Shown here one piece after another: positions 1 through 11,100 of a stretch of 64,000 nt of DNA (within the stretch, counting starts at the first letter, position 1; each line of letters starts with the position of its first letter). The stretch lies in contig CM043954.1 of assembly GCA_014529385.2 (NCBI GenBank), forward strand, positions 92,221,747 to 92,285,746, given 5' to 3'. A program made the translations under genes and the position numbers. The notes under the pieces were generated by a model that was given only the letters and a program-made list of their open reading frames with translations, had not been told where the DNA came from and did no database searches. The stretch is from Adiantum capillus-veneris. Its lineage: Eukaryota > Streptophyta > Polypodiopsida > Polypodiales > Pteridaceae.

Positions 1-486
1 AATTTTTTCAAATCTGAAGCCATGATAGCCATCTACATACCCTGTACATCATGTATATGAGCTTTGGGGAAAAATGGACAATGATAGCTCATAGACAGTC
101 ATTTATCGCGAATGATGTTGGATAAGGCCCTTTTGAAGCAAGTTATAACTTGTGCAATTAACTAGGGTTTGTTGGGCTTTAATTAAGTCATATATCAAGT
201 AGAAGCAACAATTGAGGACCGGATTTATGTGGAGCCAGTTCCCCCTCCAAAAGGCTTTTGTATTATAGATTCTCCCATAAAGAGAGGCTTGGTACAATAC
301 AAGCTTTGTGTTCCTTGAGACCTTGATGGTGCAATGAAGATAGAGAGCTTCATGCACCACAATTATGCCCGCTCAGCTAAATGAAAGAATTAACTTGTCC
401 CCGGCCTCAATCCCCCAAGACCTCAAATACCTTCAAAGGTGGAGAGAGTTAGCACGGAATGAGGGTAGGGAAGAGGAAGAAGTAAC
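1..486 (-). repeat. Gypsy LTR, left piece, split by Copia
   Basis: From about position 205 this resembles the LTRs of the chromodomain Gypsy element at 33411 and 40566: the same GAGGACCGGATTTATGTGGA block, then the same AAGGTGGAGAGAG and AGGGAAGAGGAAGAA blocks. It is cut at 486 by the Copia element and resumes at 62609. The first 100-200 bases align poorly, so the outer LTR border is not fixed; TG at about 117 is one possibility. No primer site or purine tract is visible on either side, which suggests a solo LTR, but I found no matching target duplication. Confidence 0.7.
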
Positions 487-712
487 TATTACCATATATA
501 TGTGGTAGTGATGTGTGTGGACAGAATAGGACCGCCGGGGCATTTTTTTCCTCTTTAGGAGGTCTTTTCCCCGTGCATTGTATATACGCCCATCACTCTA
601 GGGCTGTCTATCTTTCCATTGCACACTAAGTAACACACTCTCTATTGTGTGCCTTGAGCTTCCTTCATCTTCTCCAAGCTGTGTGCGTCTCTCTGCAACC
701 CTAATTCCAACA
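487..712 (+). repeat. Copia 5' LTR
   Basis: It matches 62382-62608 across its full length and ends in CA just before the primer site. It contains the block CCGTGCATTGTATATACGCC, with a likely TATA-type element at about 580-587, and CATCACTCTAGGGCT. Confidence 0.9.
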
Positions 713-714
713 AT

Positions 715-726
715 TGGTATCAGAGC
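715..726 (+). other. Copia primer binding site (tRNA-iMet type)
   Basis: TGGTATCAGAGC lies two bases after the 5' LTR end. It is complementary to the 3' end of plant initiator methionine tRNA, the commonest primer of plant Copia and many Gypsy elements. Confidence 0.9.
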
Positions 727-1266
727 AAGTCGCATCCTCCCGGGCTTAGTCGCTAGTAGCTCCAGCACACACTTGCTCACTTTCTCCAATTTTTGTGAGA
801 TTTGGTGAGCGTTTTCAAGCTGACAAAAATCTCAGGAGAAATAGTAGAGCTCAGTCTGCTCAGATTTTTGTTTCGGGCTCATTTTGGCCTCCGTTTCCAC
901 TATAGCCAGGTCTGCACAAGCAATTTTGTCATTTTGTGCAGAGTTTCTGTCAGTGCCAAACACTGCATAGCAGGTCCCATACAGTCTACTGCAGGTTGTG
1001 CTTTATAGCACTTGCTGATCTCACTCAACTTCTCCTCATTTCGGGCAGTTTTCACATCAGGTGCAAGCATTTTCCATGGCTGACAACAACACAGATTTTT
1101 TCAAGATGTTTGCTGCTGAGAACAGATTGGATGGGGCAATTACCCTATGTGGGATTACATGATGCAACATGTTCTTGTGTCAAAGGGCGTCTAATGTTGA
1201 GGATGTGCAGGGCATTGATGTACGTCGTGGTTTTGAGGATGTAGACGATGTTGAGGATGTGACAGG
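727..1266 (+). pseudogene. Copia leader and start of gag (fossil)
   Basis: After an untranslated leader, an ATG at 1077 opens a peptide beginning MADNNTDFFKMFAAENRLDG, typical of the start of plant Copia gag, followed by sequence like the conserved tryptophan region. It is cut at 1266 by the Gypsy A element and resumes at 20425. Broken fossil. Confidence 0.75.
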
Positions 1267-1567
1267 TGTTGAGCCAACAGAGGATCACACCCACATTTTT
1301 GCTCACACTCATCATTTTTGTAACCATTGATTGTAATAAATGTCTTTCCGACATTGATTTTGAATTGAGCCATTCATTAAGTAACGGGACTCAATTGAGT
1401 TTCCAGCTTGTAATCCCGAAGTAATTTCACTTGCTGATGTAATTAGTTAGAGATGTTCTCACCTCCAAGGCTGAGGTATATAAGCCAAAGTTTTGTAACC
1501 TAAAAGGGGATTCAGTTTTATTAATCAAAGGTGATTTTTTGAGCGCCGTGACTGTGTCTGAGAGAGA

Positions 1568-1601
<34 letters not shown>

Positions 1602-2238
1602 TGAGAGAGAGAGAGTCTTATCTACTTGCTACGCGAGCTACGGAGCCACCATTGGAGAAGCGACACCGCCATTGTGTTAGCAACGGCGAGAGCTACGCAC
1701 ATATACCAAGAGTGCGCGCTATCGGCTTCTATGTGTGGTAAGTTCCTATGAGCTTCGGTGTGAGTTTTCTTCCAACTCGTGTGTCGGAATGGAGCGTGCA
1801 ACATATCTATAGAACCACAACGAGTAGAGCTACACATTGGTACCATCGGGTTAAGTTTCGATCACCTGTATTTTTCGGTCTGTCTTCATACACGTTTATC
1901 GCACGGAGTGTTATAGGTTGATTTTGCAGTTCAAGTCTTTAGGGTGTTGTTCTTACCTAGTGTATAGACTTCCCCTTGAGTTTGAGATCGATTCAATGAT
2001 TCTAGATCCTGTTTCGTATAGCATTCGTTCGTAGTACGATTTCAGTCACTTGCGTATTTTAGAACTTAGATTTGATTTCCTTAGTAGTGATTGTCATTAG
2101 AAGGTCGAGTAGGTGATTTGACACCCACCTAGTTGTTTCCATGCGCCTGCGGGTCAAGCTCCGTCCTCGTCTGACAAATTCTGTTGTTGGTTGAGTTCTC
2201 GCTATTTAGCTTCCGCTAGCGGCGTAACCGCCTTAACA
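1267..2238 (+). repeat. Gypsy A 5' LTR
   Basis: TG...CA bounded and nearly identical to 19415-20424. It contains GAGGTATATAAGCC at about 1470-1483, a plausible TATA box, and a GA-dinucleotide tract at 1561-1614. The main length difference from the other LTR is in this tract. Confidence 0.95.
1561..1614 (+). repeat. GA microsatellite in Gypsy A 5' LTR
   Basis: Near-pure (AG)n with two short interruptions, lying just downstream of the presumed transcription start region of the LTR. The corresponding tract in the 3' LTR (19708-19798) is longer and purer. Confidence 0.95.
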
Positions 2239-2240
2239 TT

Positions 2241-2258
2241 TGGCGCCGCTGCCGGGGA
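2241..2258 (+). other. Gypsy A primer binding site (tRNA-Asp type)
   Basis: TGGCGCCGCTGCCGGGGA starts two bases after the LTR end. It matches, with one difference, the complement of the 3' end of plant tRNA-Asp, the primer associated with Athila-type elements. Confidence 0.85.
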
Positions 2259-3659
2259 CGAGAGCCCTAAGTAGGTGACCTTAGACTAATCCTACGAGGT
2301 GAGTCGTATAAACTACTTTGTATACTTTAGTTAGAAAAGATCTAGGAGTGGTGGACTCCGAAGATCTCGAGAGATACTAGGAAGTGGGGTATTCCTCGGT
2401 CTTCCGTGTTGACAGTATTTTTAGTTTAGCTTAGATTTGTTTGTTGTTTTGTTGGTGTTGAGTAGTTGTTGATAGAAGAAGAATTTGCTAGTCCGTGAGT
2501 GACAGTGGATATCTTTAAAGTCACAATTACCAAACCCATTTTATGATTAGGAATAGCTTAGGTAGGACTTCATTTGATCCTGATCTAGAGCTAGTAATCA
2601 TTGGAGTATTTGCTTGATATGGTTGATTGCATGTTAGATCACTAAACCGTCGAGTTAGTAGTGAAACTTGCAATAAACAAAAGTCAGAGAAATTTTCTGT
2701 GTATCTGTGAGTTGTTGAGCACTAGAGAAAGCTTTAGGAAGGATTCTGTGCCAAAAAAATGGAAATCTGCAACTTTAGACATCATACGCGTATGATGTCT
2801 AAATGACCAAACAGAGACCAAAACAAAAATTTTGACTTTACCAGAGTGTTCAAAAAGGGGGTTATACCCTAATTTCAACTTAAAACAAGAGCATTAACAC
2901 TCAAAGAAACCCAAAAAGACAAGTCGGAGTCCAAGAAACGCAAAGAATAGGAAAGTTTGGATTCAGATCTTGTTTTTACATTCAAACCTGACAAAAACAC
3001 TTGAAACTCAATTGTAAACATTGGAGAAAGCTTAAAACCAAGAATAGTCAAAATCTGGGACAAAAGACATCATACGCGTATAATGTCTTTTGGCACATCC
3101 ACTGCTTATTTTCGATATCTGACCTGACAAGATTGTTACAAGCACTGTAGGAAGCATAAATATCAAGTTTTGACCCAAATTGATGAAAAAAACATCATAC
3201 GCGTATGATGTCTTTGACCTAATTTTGGGCATATTTTGATACTTTGCCAACACAGATCCATTGTAATAGCTGTCTAGAGGTTATATTTCAAGTTTCATCC
3301 CATTTGGATCACAATTGACCCAAAAGAAGTCAAAAGCGGAAAATTGCCAAGAAAAGCCTAAATTAGCCATAACTTGCTCAAACAGAGTTCAAACTGAATT
3401 TTGTGAGTGGACAGAGCATAAGGGGGCTACTGAGAGTGAGCATAACCAAAATAGTCCAAATCTGTGAAAAAAGACATCATACGCGTATAATGTCTTTTTC
3501 AGCATAACTGCAACAAAATTCTCACTTGATGAAACAGAAGTTGTCCAACTGACAAGATTAAACAATTGATCAAGTATCAATCAGTTTGGATCAATTCTGA
3601 CCACAAAAAATTGGGAAAACAAATTGCCGAGATAGAAAAGTTAAAGTCCTTTAGGGGAA
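2259..3659 (+). other. Gypsy A untranslated leader with palindrome array
   Basis: No coding function was recognised in these 1.4 kb. Four copies of a long palindrome with arms AGACATCATACG / CGTATGATGTCT lie at 2774-2803 (30 bp, perfect), 3062-3091, 3190-3213 and 3468-3499 (one or two mismatches each). Centre-to-centre distances are about 288, 125 and 282 bp. The sequence between copies is not obviously conserved. Its role is unknown; packaging, dimerisation or protein binding are possibilities only. Confidence 0.85.
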
Positions 3660-6535
3660 TTGATGAATTTGAGATCGGGCAGGAATCTCCAGAATAACCA
3701 ACCAAAACAAGGGGAACAAGCAAGTGTCATATCAACCGAGGGAAGTGTAAACCAAAGTTGGGTGCAACCATTAGAGCCGATCTTTGAAGGAAGTGTCTCT
3801 GATACTTCTTCGGAGAGATCTTACGAGATTTTCACCGAACACTTGGAACACTTGAACTTGAACAACAGAGAAAATATGGCAGCAGGATCATCAAACCCTT
3901 CCGCCACAATGAAGCTATTGTTCATAAAATACCAGTACGACAATGAGCAAGGTGCCAAGATCTACAAAGATGGAATGGACCGCTATTGTGTAAAGATAGA
4001 GGAGAGACCTAGTGAGTTCAAGGACATAGTGCCTGTGAGCTATAGCGGAGATAGATATCTAGATGAAGAGGGTACCATGTACTTGGTAGTCCTAAACCCT
4101 AACATTGTGGACAAGTGGGGATTGATGGGCACCAAAGCCAAAGTAGATGAAGAACTTGAGGAGAAGGCACCAATAATGAACTTCCCTGATGCGAGGTTAA
4201 GAAGAGAGAATGAAACTACAAGGATCAACACTGATAACATCTATGTGGGGCTATACAAATATAATAATGGGGAGCAGGATCTCTATTATAGATGTGAAGA
4301 ACCCTACACTGGAGAGTTGACAGACCGAAAAAGACTTTATGTCTTTACCTACACAGAGGGATCGGAAGTGAAAATTGCCGCTTACGACAAGTATGGGAGG
4401 CAATCCTCAACAATGGGCAAGAAAGAATTAGAAGGATATACATACTTTGGGGGACCACTACATCAGTATTATGTTACTTCTAGCTCACAAAGACCAGCAC
4501 CAACAAATGGAGTGCAAAACCCAATGACAACAGGAGGACAAAGAACTCAGGTTGCTGACTCTTTCAGCCAGCCTCCGTACTCGAAGCTTGGACCAATGGG
4601 ATCATTACATTCCAGAGAGTCAATGGATATGAATCGAGGTAGTGCAGTTCCAATCCACACATATACCACTCCAGGTCCAAGGTTCAAAGTGGAACCATCA
4701 CATTTACCTCCTAGTAGTAGATTCAGGACAGGGGAACCGACAAGGGTAACCCATGAAGTCCATGATACTAGAGAAGGCTTTAGCCGGGACACAGGAGCAA
4801 TGAGATTGGTAGCAGACCATAGACGTATGAGACCATCTCAAGTAGCGAAGTGTATGCCAAAGAAGTATGGTGGTTCAGGAGATCCGTATGCACATGTGTC
4901 ACTCTTTAAGCAAGTCTTAAGAGCTGAGCAGCTAACAGATTTCCTTACATAATACGAGGGATTTGGTCTTACTCTGGAAGGTACGGCATTGACATGGTTT
5001 CAACCACTGAACATAGGGGGATTCCATGACATTGACCATTTGCTAAGAGAGTTTGCTGAGGAATCCTCAAAACGAGGGATTAAGCACAATACAGTCTCAC
5101 AAATATATGCTTTTAAACAGAGAGAACACGAAAAAGTGAAGGAAGCTTCACTTCGCTTCAAACAATACATTGAGAGATGTCCAGTACGTGAACGACCACA
5201 AGATGACAGACTATCTGTTCTCTTTATTGAGGGATTGAGAAATGACACTCTCAAGAAGGACTTGCACTTGAAAGCTTGTACAAGTTTCTAGCAAGTAACG
5301 AGAGAAGCATTGTACTTAGTGGATAACTGTACGGTTTATGGAGAGGTGTCAGCGGATACAGATTTTGCACCAGTAGCTCTTCCTCCGTAGCGAGCGAGAC
5401 TACCACTAAAAAGAATGTTCAAACAACAACCATGCCAAATGTAGAGCAAATGATAGAAGATGCTCTAAAAAGGATGGCACCATACCAAAAACCATTGCCA
5501 AAACCACTGAAATGGTGTGCGATTGAACAAAAATGGACAAACCATCCAACAGAGGAGTGCTATTACAACAAAGGGTATGTAAGGGAGCGTCAGTACGCAC
5601 CTCCTGCTCAATTAGCACCACCTCAAGTACATCCAGTACCTCGATACCCAACGGGAAATGTACCAGGACCTATGGGGATAGAAAGACCGCAACCGGTATT
5701 GGGACAACAACCACCTTTACCAGGAGCAAGACCAGTGGGCATTAGATATGCACCAACCTTAGAGAATCAGGAAGAACAAGCCTTAGTGCCTGTTCAAGCC
5801 TATTATGAAGAATCTGGTGCACACATGTCTCCAATTGTGTATTACCCACCAGAAGAACCCAAACAACCAGAACCATGGGGCATGATTGGGAATGTTGGAA
5901 CACCAACAGTTACAAGTGCTTCTGATGAAGAGAGATACAATTTGGACGCAAGAACATTGATGTTCATAGCTCATGGAGGGTTAACAGGACAAAGACCATC
6001 CTATCCACAAAGGACAAATCAAATGGGACTAAGACCAGCACTAGGACCCTGTTACAAGTGTGGAGGTGACCATCTGTTGAATGTTTGTCCACATACGGAA
6101 ATCATTAGAATTAACGCTTATTGCACTGAGTGTGGGGTTACTCACTTCATTGAGGATTGTTCAAAGAATCCAAACAAAGTGCAAAAGATGACATTGAATA
6201 TGCTAGAAACTATTCCTACCAGCAATGGGTCTGAAAATGAAACTCTGATACCAACGCAAGTTGTTACTAGAGCTCAAGCTAAGAAAACCACTAGAGAACC
6301 TGAGAATGGAAAGTTAGTGACTAAAGTGGTTAGTCAAGGACCGCGGAGTCAGAGAAACACATGGAAAGCTAGAAAAGCACGCATGAAGTTGAGAAAAGAA
6401 CGTGAAGACGCTATTCTAGCTGAGGAACTAAAGCGAACTAAAGATAGATTAAAAAAATTTGAGAGTCAAAACGGGAAACGAGAGATGAGCCCGGAAAGAA
6501 CGAAACAAAAGAGTATCAAAGAACAACGAGCTTAA
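3660..6535 (+). pseudogene. Gypsy A gag region (fossil)
   Basis: The reading starts MMNLRSGRNLQNN at 3660. About residues 80-270 carry tandem short modules of the form Y-x-D-x-x-G-x-x-Y (for example RYLDEEGTMYLVV), an unusual N-terminal addition. A gag core follows at about 4800-5330, with a conserved LTWFQPL-type segment and helices typical of the Retrotrans_gag family. Then come a proline-rich stretch and two adjacent zinc knuckles at 6050-6088 and 6122-6160. Both knuckles have the spacing CX2CX3HX4C, one residue shorter than usual between the second Cys and the His. The tail is lysine- and arginine-rich. Gag forms the particle and binds the RNA. The region is broken into several open stretches. 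Confidence 0.8.
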
Positions 6536-6549
6536 GCTCGGGGGGATCA

Positions 6550-7782
6550 GTGCTAGTCGACAAAGTACACGAACCATTGGACGCACTGATGAGAGCTTAC
6601 GAAGCTAGGTTAAAGAACAACCAAACACAAGAACAGAAGTGGATGACATACCCAAACGCGGAATTGGAAAAGCAGAGACTTGAAATGTGCCAGAGAATGA
6701 TCGAGACTGCACAAGCCTTATTAGAACCAACAAAAGAAACAATGAATTGTGGAACGGAAAACCCAATTCAGCAAGAGACTATTGTTTCACGGGTAGCTAA
6801 AAAGACTCCCAGTGCACAAAAGCCTGAAAATACACACAAGGATGACCGCATAGTGTTGAACACAACCGATCAGGAGATAGAGAGTTTTCATCCAGTCATA
6901 CAGGGGTCTTACGGAAGAGATGAGGATTACAATGAATTTTGGAAACAAGTGAGAGAGGCAAACTTTGCAAACGAGCTAAGTTGCCAAGCTAATAAGACAA
7001 ATGGGGAAAAGGACATCAGGAATCCTCCCATAGTGGAATTTGAGGCAGGATCTCAAGTGGACTTGGATCTGCAATCTTACTGGGGAGATGGGGGCTCTCT
7101 TAGAACAATGGAGAGCAAACCTCATTCACTGAATACCTTACCTTCATACTTAGGAGAGTATGAAGCAAAATCCGAGATTAGAGCACTTCCCTCACGAAGA
7201 ATCTCATCAGAAAAAGTCATGGACTCGCAAGGATTGATAGAGATCTTGTCAACACCAGTAACATGCACTATCACTCTAGCTGAGCTTTTGAGGCTAAGAC
7301 CACATATGTGGACCACTGTAGGGAAATGCTTGGAGAAATTTGGGATAAAAGACCCAACATCGAGACTGCAAGAGGGTATACAAGAGCTGAGTAAAACACA
7401 AAAGAACGCTAAGCCTGTACCCTTAAACAAGGTCGGAGAGTATTGCGAAGGTGAAGAGGGGAATACAACCTTACCAGTTGAATTCCAAGGCGTGAACACG
7501 ATGGCAATACTAGACAGCGGAGCTGGGGTAGCCATTGCTACAAAAGAAATCTGGAAAAAATGGGGGAAACCAGCAATAAGGAAGACTAGGTTGAAACTCC
7601 AATTAGCAGATGGACACATGGAGAAACCTATGGGGTTATTAGAGAAAGTCGTAGTGACTTCTTGCGGCATTGAATACGAACATACTTTTGCTATTGTCGA
7701 TTTTGGCAAGGAGAATAACTATGATATCATATTGGGAAGACCATTCATGAGACAGTTGAAAATGGTCCAAGATTGGGGCTAA
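6550..7782 (+). CDS. Gypsy A protease region (fossil)
   Basis: The frame has about 300 residues of unrecognised, mostly charged sequence, then a retropepsin-type aspartic protease domain. In that domain are the active-site strand MAILDSGAGVAIA (near 7500) and the second hydrophobic-Gly signature YDIILGRPFMRQL near 7720-7750. In this family the protease cuts the Gag-Pol polyprotein. It lies between gag and RT, as expected for Gypsy. It is part of a broken polyprotein. Confidence 0.8.
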   Translation: MLVDKVHEPLDALMRAYEARLKNNQTQEQKWMTYPNAELEKQRLEMCQRMIETAQALLEPTKETMNCGTENPIQQETIVSRVAKKTPSAQKPENTHKDDRIVLNTTDQEIESFHPVIQGSYGRDEDYNEFWKQVREANFANELSCQANKTNGEKDIRNPPIVEFEAGSQVDLDLQSYWGDGGSLRTMESKPHSLNTLPSYLGEYEAKSEIRALPSRRISSEKVMDSQGLIEILSTPVTCTITLAELLRLRPHMWTTVGKCLEKFGIKDPTSRLQEGIQELSKTQKNAKPVPLNKVGEYCEGEEGNTTLPVEFQGVNTMAILDSGAGVAIATKEIWKKWGKPAIRKTRLKLQLADGHMEKPMGLLEKVVVTSCGIEYEHTFAIVDFGKENNYDIILGRPFMRQLKMVQDWG

Positions 7783-8145
7783 GATCACATATACCTGAGA
7801 AATATGGAAACCACTACACGTGTGAACCTAAAAGACCATAGCTACAAAGATGTGAACCGAACACCGGTGGAGGAGTTTGATTCAGCTACTTTGGCGGGAT
7901 CCGAATTTCCAGCTTGGTTAGGTAAACCCAAGGAGTTATGGATGTGTGGAGCTTCGAAATGTGGAAGTCTGAAATGAGAAGAATGTGTTTTAGAAAGGGC
8001 TATCAAAGACGAAACTTATATAGGAGAACCCTTTCCAGAGGACACACTTGAACCATTAGAATGGACACACATTTTAGCAACCCTAGATGTTTGTGCAATT
8101 CCGGATGGTCCCACAACAAAATTTTGCGACAAGGACGGGTACGAC

Positions 8146-11100
8146 GTGGTTCCGTACTTCATGTTGAGAACTGTACTCGAAAAAGAAACTGAAAAGAACG
8201 ATACACTGGAAAAGGAATATGACAAGGAGGTGTTTCACGACATTCCCGATCATCCTGAGTGGGGAAATGAAGCAGACAACGAGTCAACAGACAATTCAAG
8301 CGGAAACGAAGAAACTATAACGGATGTCCGATTTTATGATTTTCCAAACCAAACTAAACAACGCCAAAGGCGCTATAGAGCACAGAGAAAAACAAAGGGG
8401 GTTAGAACCAATCCGATGCCTAGAATAAGAGGAAAAAATCAATTCCTAATGCTAGTAAAGGCGGAAGATTGTGTTAAGGACAAGATTTCTGGAAGAATGA
8501 GAGGCAATGATCAAAAGAGCTTACGAAAAGACAAAAGAGGCTCAAGAAATCAAGTTCAAAGGAATGGAACGAAAACTGAAACTGAAAAATCAGAAAAGAA
8601 CAAGCGCAACAGAGAACACACGGAGTCCAAGTTAGAACGTAGAAACAAGTACAGAGAGCTCAAGAAAACTCTGAAAGAAGTTTGGACGACAGAAATTGAG
8701 AGTGGAGAGGACGAAAACGCCAAAATCAAGGAAAACATGGATGTTCCCTCTCACTATAGGAAATTCACAATAGAGGATAGGAAGGTGGTATTAACCCCAC
8801 CTATTCGAGAGAGAAAGGAGAACGAATCTTATGACGGACCGGAGGATGTAAAAAAAGTTGATTTAGCAGCTCTAGGTGAGCCACCTAGACCGGTGCACAT
8901 AGCCACAGATTTGTCTCCAGGCGAGGAAGAGAGACTTTTGAGTCTTCTCAGAGAGTATAGGGATGTGTTTGCATGGTCTTAGAAGGACTTAAAGGGAGTT
9001 GACCCGTCGATATACCAACACACAATCCCACTGAAACAAGACGCAAAGCCTAGCACACAGAGACCATACACATATAATGATACGTTTGCTAAGCGAATCA
9101 AAGAAGAGATAGATAAGCTAATGGAAGCTGAATTCATATACGAGATTGAACACACCAATTGGGTATCTCCAATTGTGGTAGTACCCAAGAAGAACGGAAA
9201 ACTCCGAGTGTGTGTCAACTTAAAGAATGTGAATGCTGCAACAATCAGGGACAATTATCCCCTGCCGATAACTGATCATGTTCTAGAGCGTGTATCAGGG
9301 AAAACAGCCTACTCCTTTCTTGATGGTTTTTCAGGATATAACCAGCTAGCCATAGCAGTGGAAGATCAACATAAAACAGCTTTTGCAACTGAGTGGGGAA
9401 TCTATGCTTATAGGGTTATGCCTTTTGGTCTAACCAATGCTCCCGCAACCTTCCAGAGGCTGATGAGGCATGCTTTCAAAGAATACTTAAGGTTGTTTCT
9501 AGAAATATACATGGATGACTTATGTGTACATTCTCTTCTGAGAGATGAGCATCTAGAACACCTAAGAAAAGTATTTGAGAAATGTAGGACATATCGCATT
9601 TGTCTCAATCCTGAGAAATGTGTGTTTATGGTCCGACAGGGCAGAATTCTGGGACATATTGTCTCACAAAACGGAATATCCACGGATTTAGAGAAGATAA
9701 AAGTTATAGTGGATATGCCTAGACCAACCAATGCGAAACAAGTACAGAGCTTTATGGGACATTGCGGATATTATAGACGATTCATTTACATGTACGCTAT
9801 AATAGGTCAACCACTTTACAGGCTAATAGTGAACTTTGAATGGACAGAGGAGTGTGAGGAATCGTTCAAGAAATTGAAAGAGGCACTCATTACTGCTCCA
9901 GTCTTGAAATCACCAGATTGGGAGAAGATATTCCATGTGCATATAGATGCTTCGGCATATGCAATAGGATGCATTCTGGCTCAGCCAGAAGAAGGAAACA
10001 TGGATTTTCCTATCTGTTACGCCAATCGACAGCTCAACAATGCAGAGAAGAATTACACCACAACAGAACGAGAAGGATTAGGAATGATATATGCTGTGAA
10101 GAAATTTCGGCATTATCTTCTAGCCAACAAGTTTGTGTTTTTTACGGATCACCAAGCCTTGCTCTACCTAGTGAATAAACCATGCAATACCGGGAGAATA
10201 GTGAGATGGTTCATTATCTTGCTGGAATTCGACTTCACGGTAGTAGTAAAGAAAGGAAAAACACATCTTAGAGCTGATCATCTTTCGCGATTGACGAATG
10301 GAGAAGACCCTATAGGAGTAGATGACGACATGCCAGACGCGTACTTGTTCAACATAGAAATGATACCGAAGTGTTCTCAAAATGTCTTTAATCTATTAAC
10401 CTATGGAGGAGAGTTTGATAGAAGAGAATATAACCAGAAACATATTGCTATTCAGCAATCCAAGAATCTTCAATTGGTTGCAGGAAGGTTGTATCAATTG
10501 GGAAATGATCATGTTTTACGACTATGCATCAATCCTGAGGAATATAATATATATCTGCGTGAAGCACATGTTCAGGAATGTGCATTTCATTGTTCAAGAA
10601 GGAACACATATAGGAATTTGTTACAATTGGGAGTCTATTGGCCAGGAATGAAAGAAAGCGTACATGAATATGTCACTGTATGTATTGTATGCTCATCAAA
10701 ACCGCCAGCAGAGTATTCGACATTATATCAGATAACGATCGCTCCGGAATGGAGTCAGTATATTGTTGAATATCTCACAAATAGAACTTTCCCAGAAGGA
10801 ACGTCAAAAGCTCGTCAGAAATCTGTAGAGACAGAAGCTAGAGATTACGCTTTAATAGGAGATCAACTCTATAAGAGAGGTAAAGACAACCAGCTTAGGA
10901 TTTGCGCATCAGAGTATGAGTATGTGATAATCCTAGAGCAAGCTCATGGAGGAGTAGGTGGAGGCCATTTCTCAGGTGATAAGACAGCAAAACTTGTCTT
11001 AGCCGCAGGAATATGGTGGCCAACATTACATATGGACGCTGAGGAATACGTTAAATGGTGCGATGACTGTCAGCAGACCAAAGTACCACTTAAAAGAGAT

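Noticed and set aside
1-486. Complete outermost Gypsy element with internal part in the window
   Set aside because: No primer site, purine tract or coding sequence adjoins either LTR piece; solo LTR or window-edge fragment fits better.
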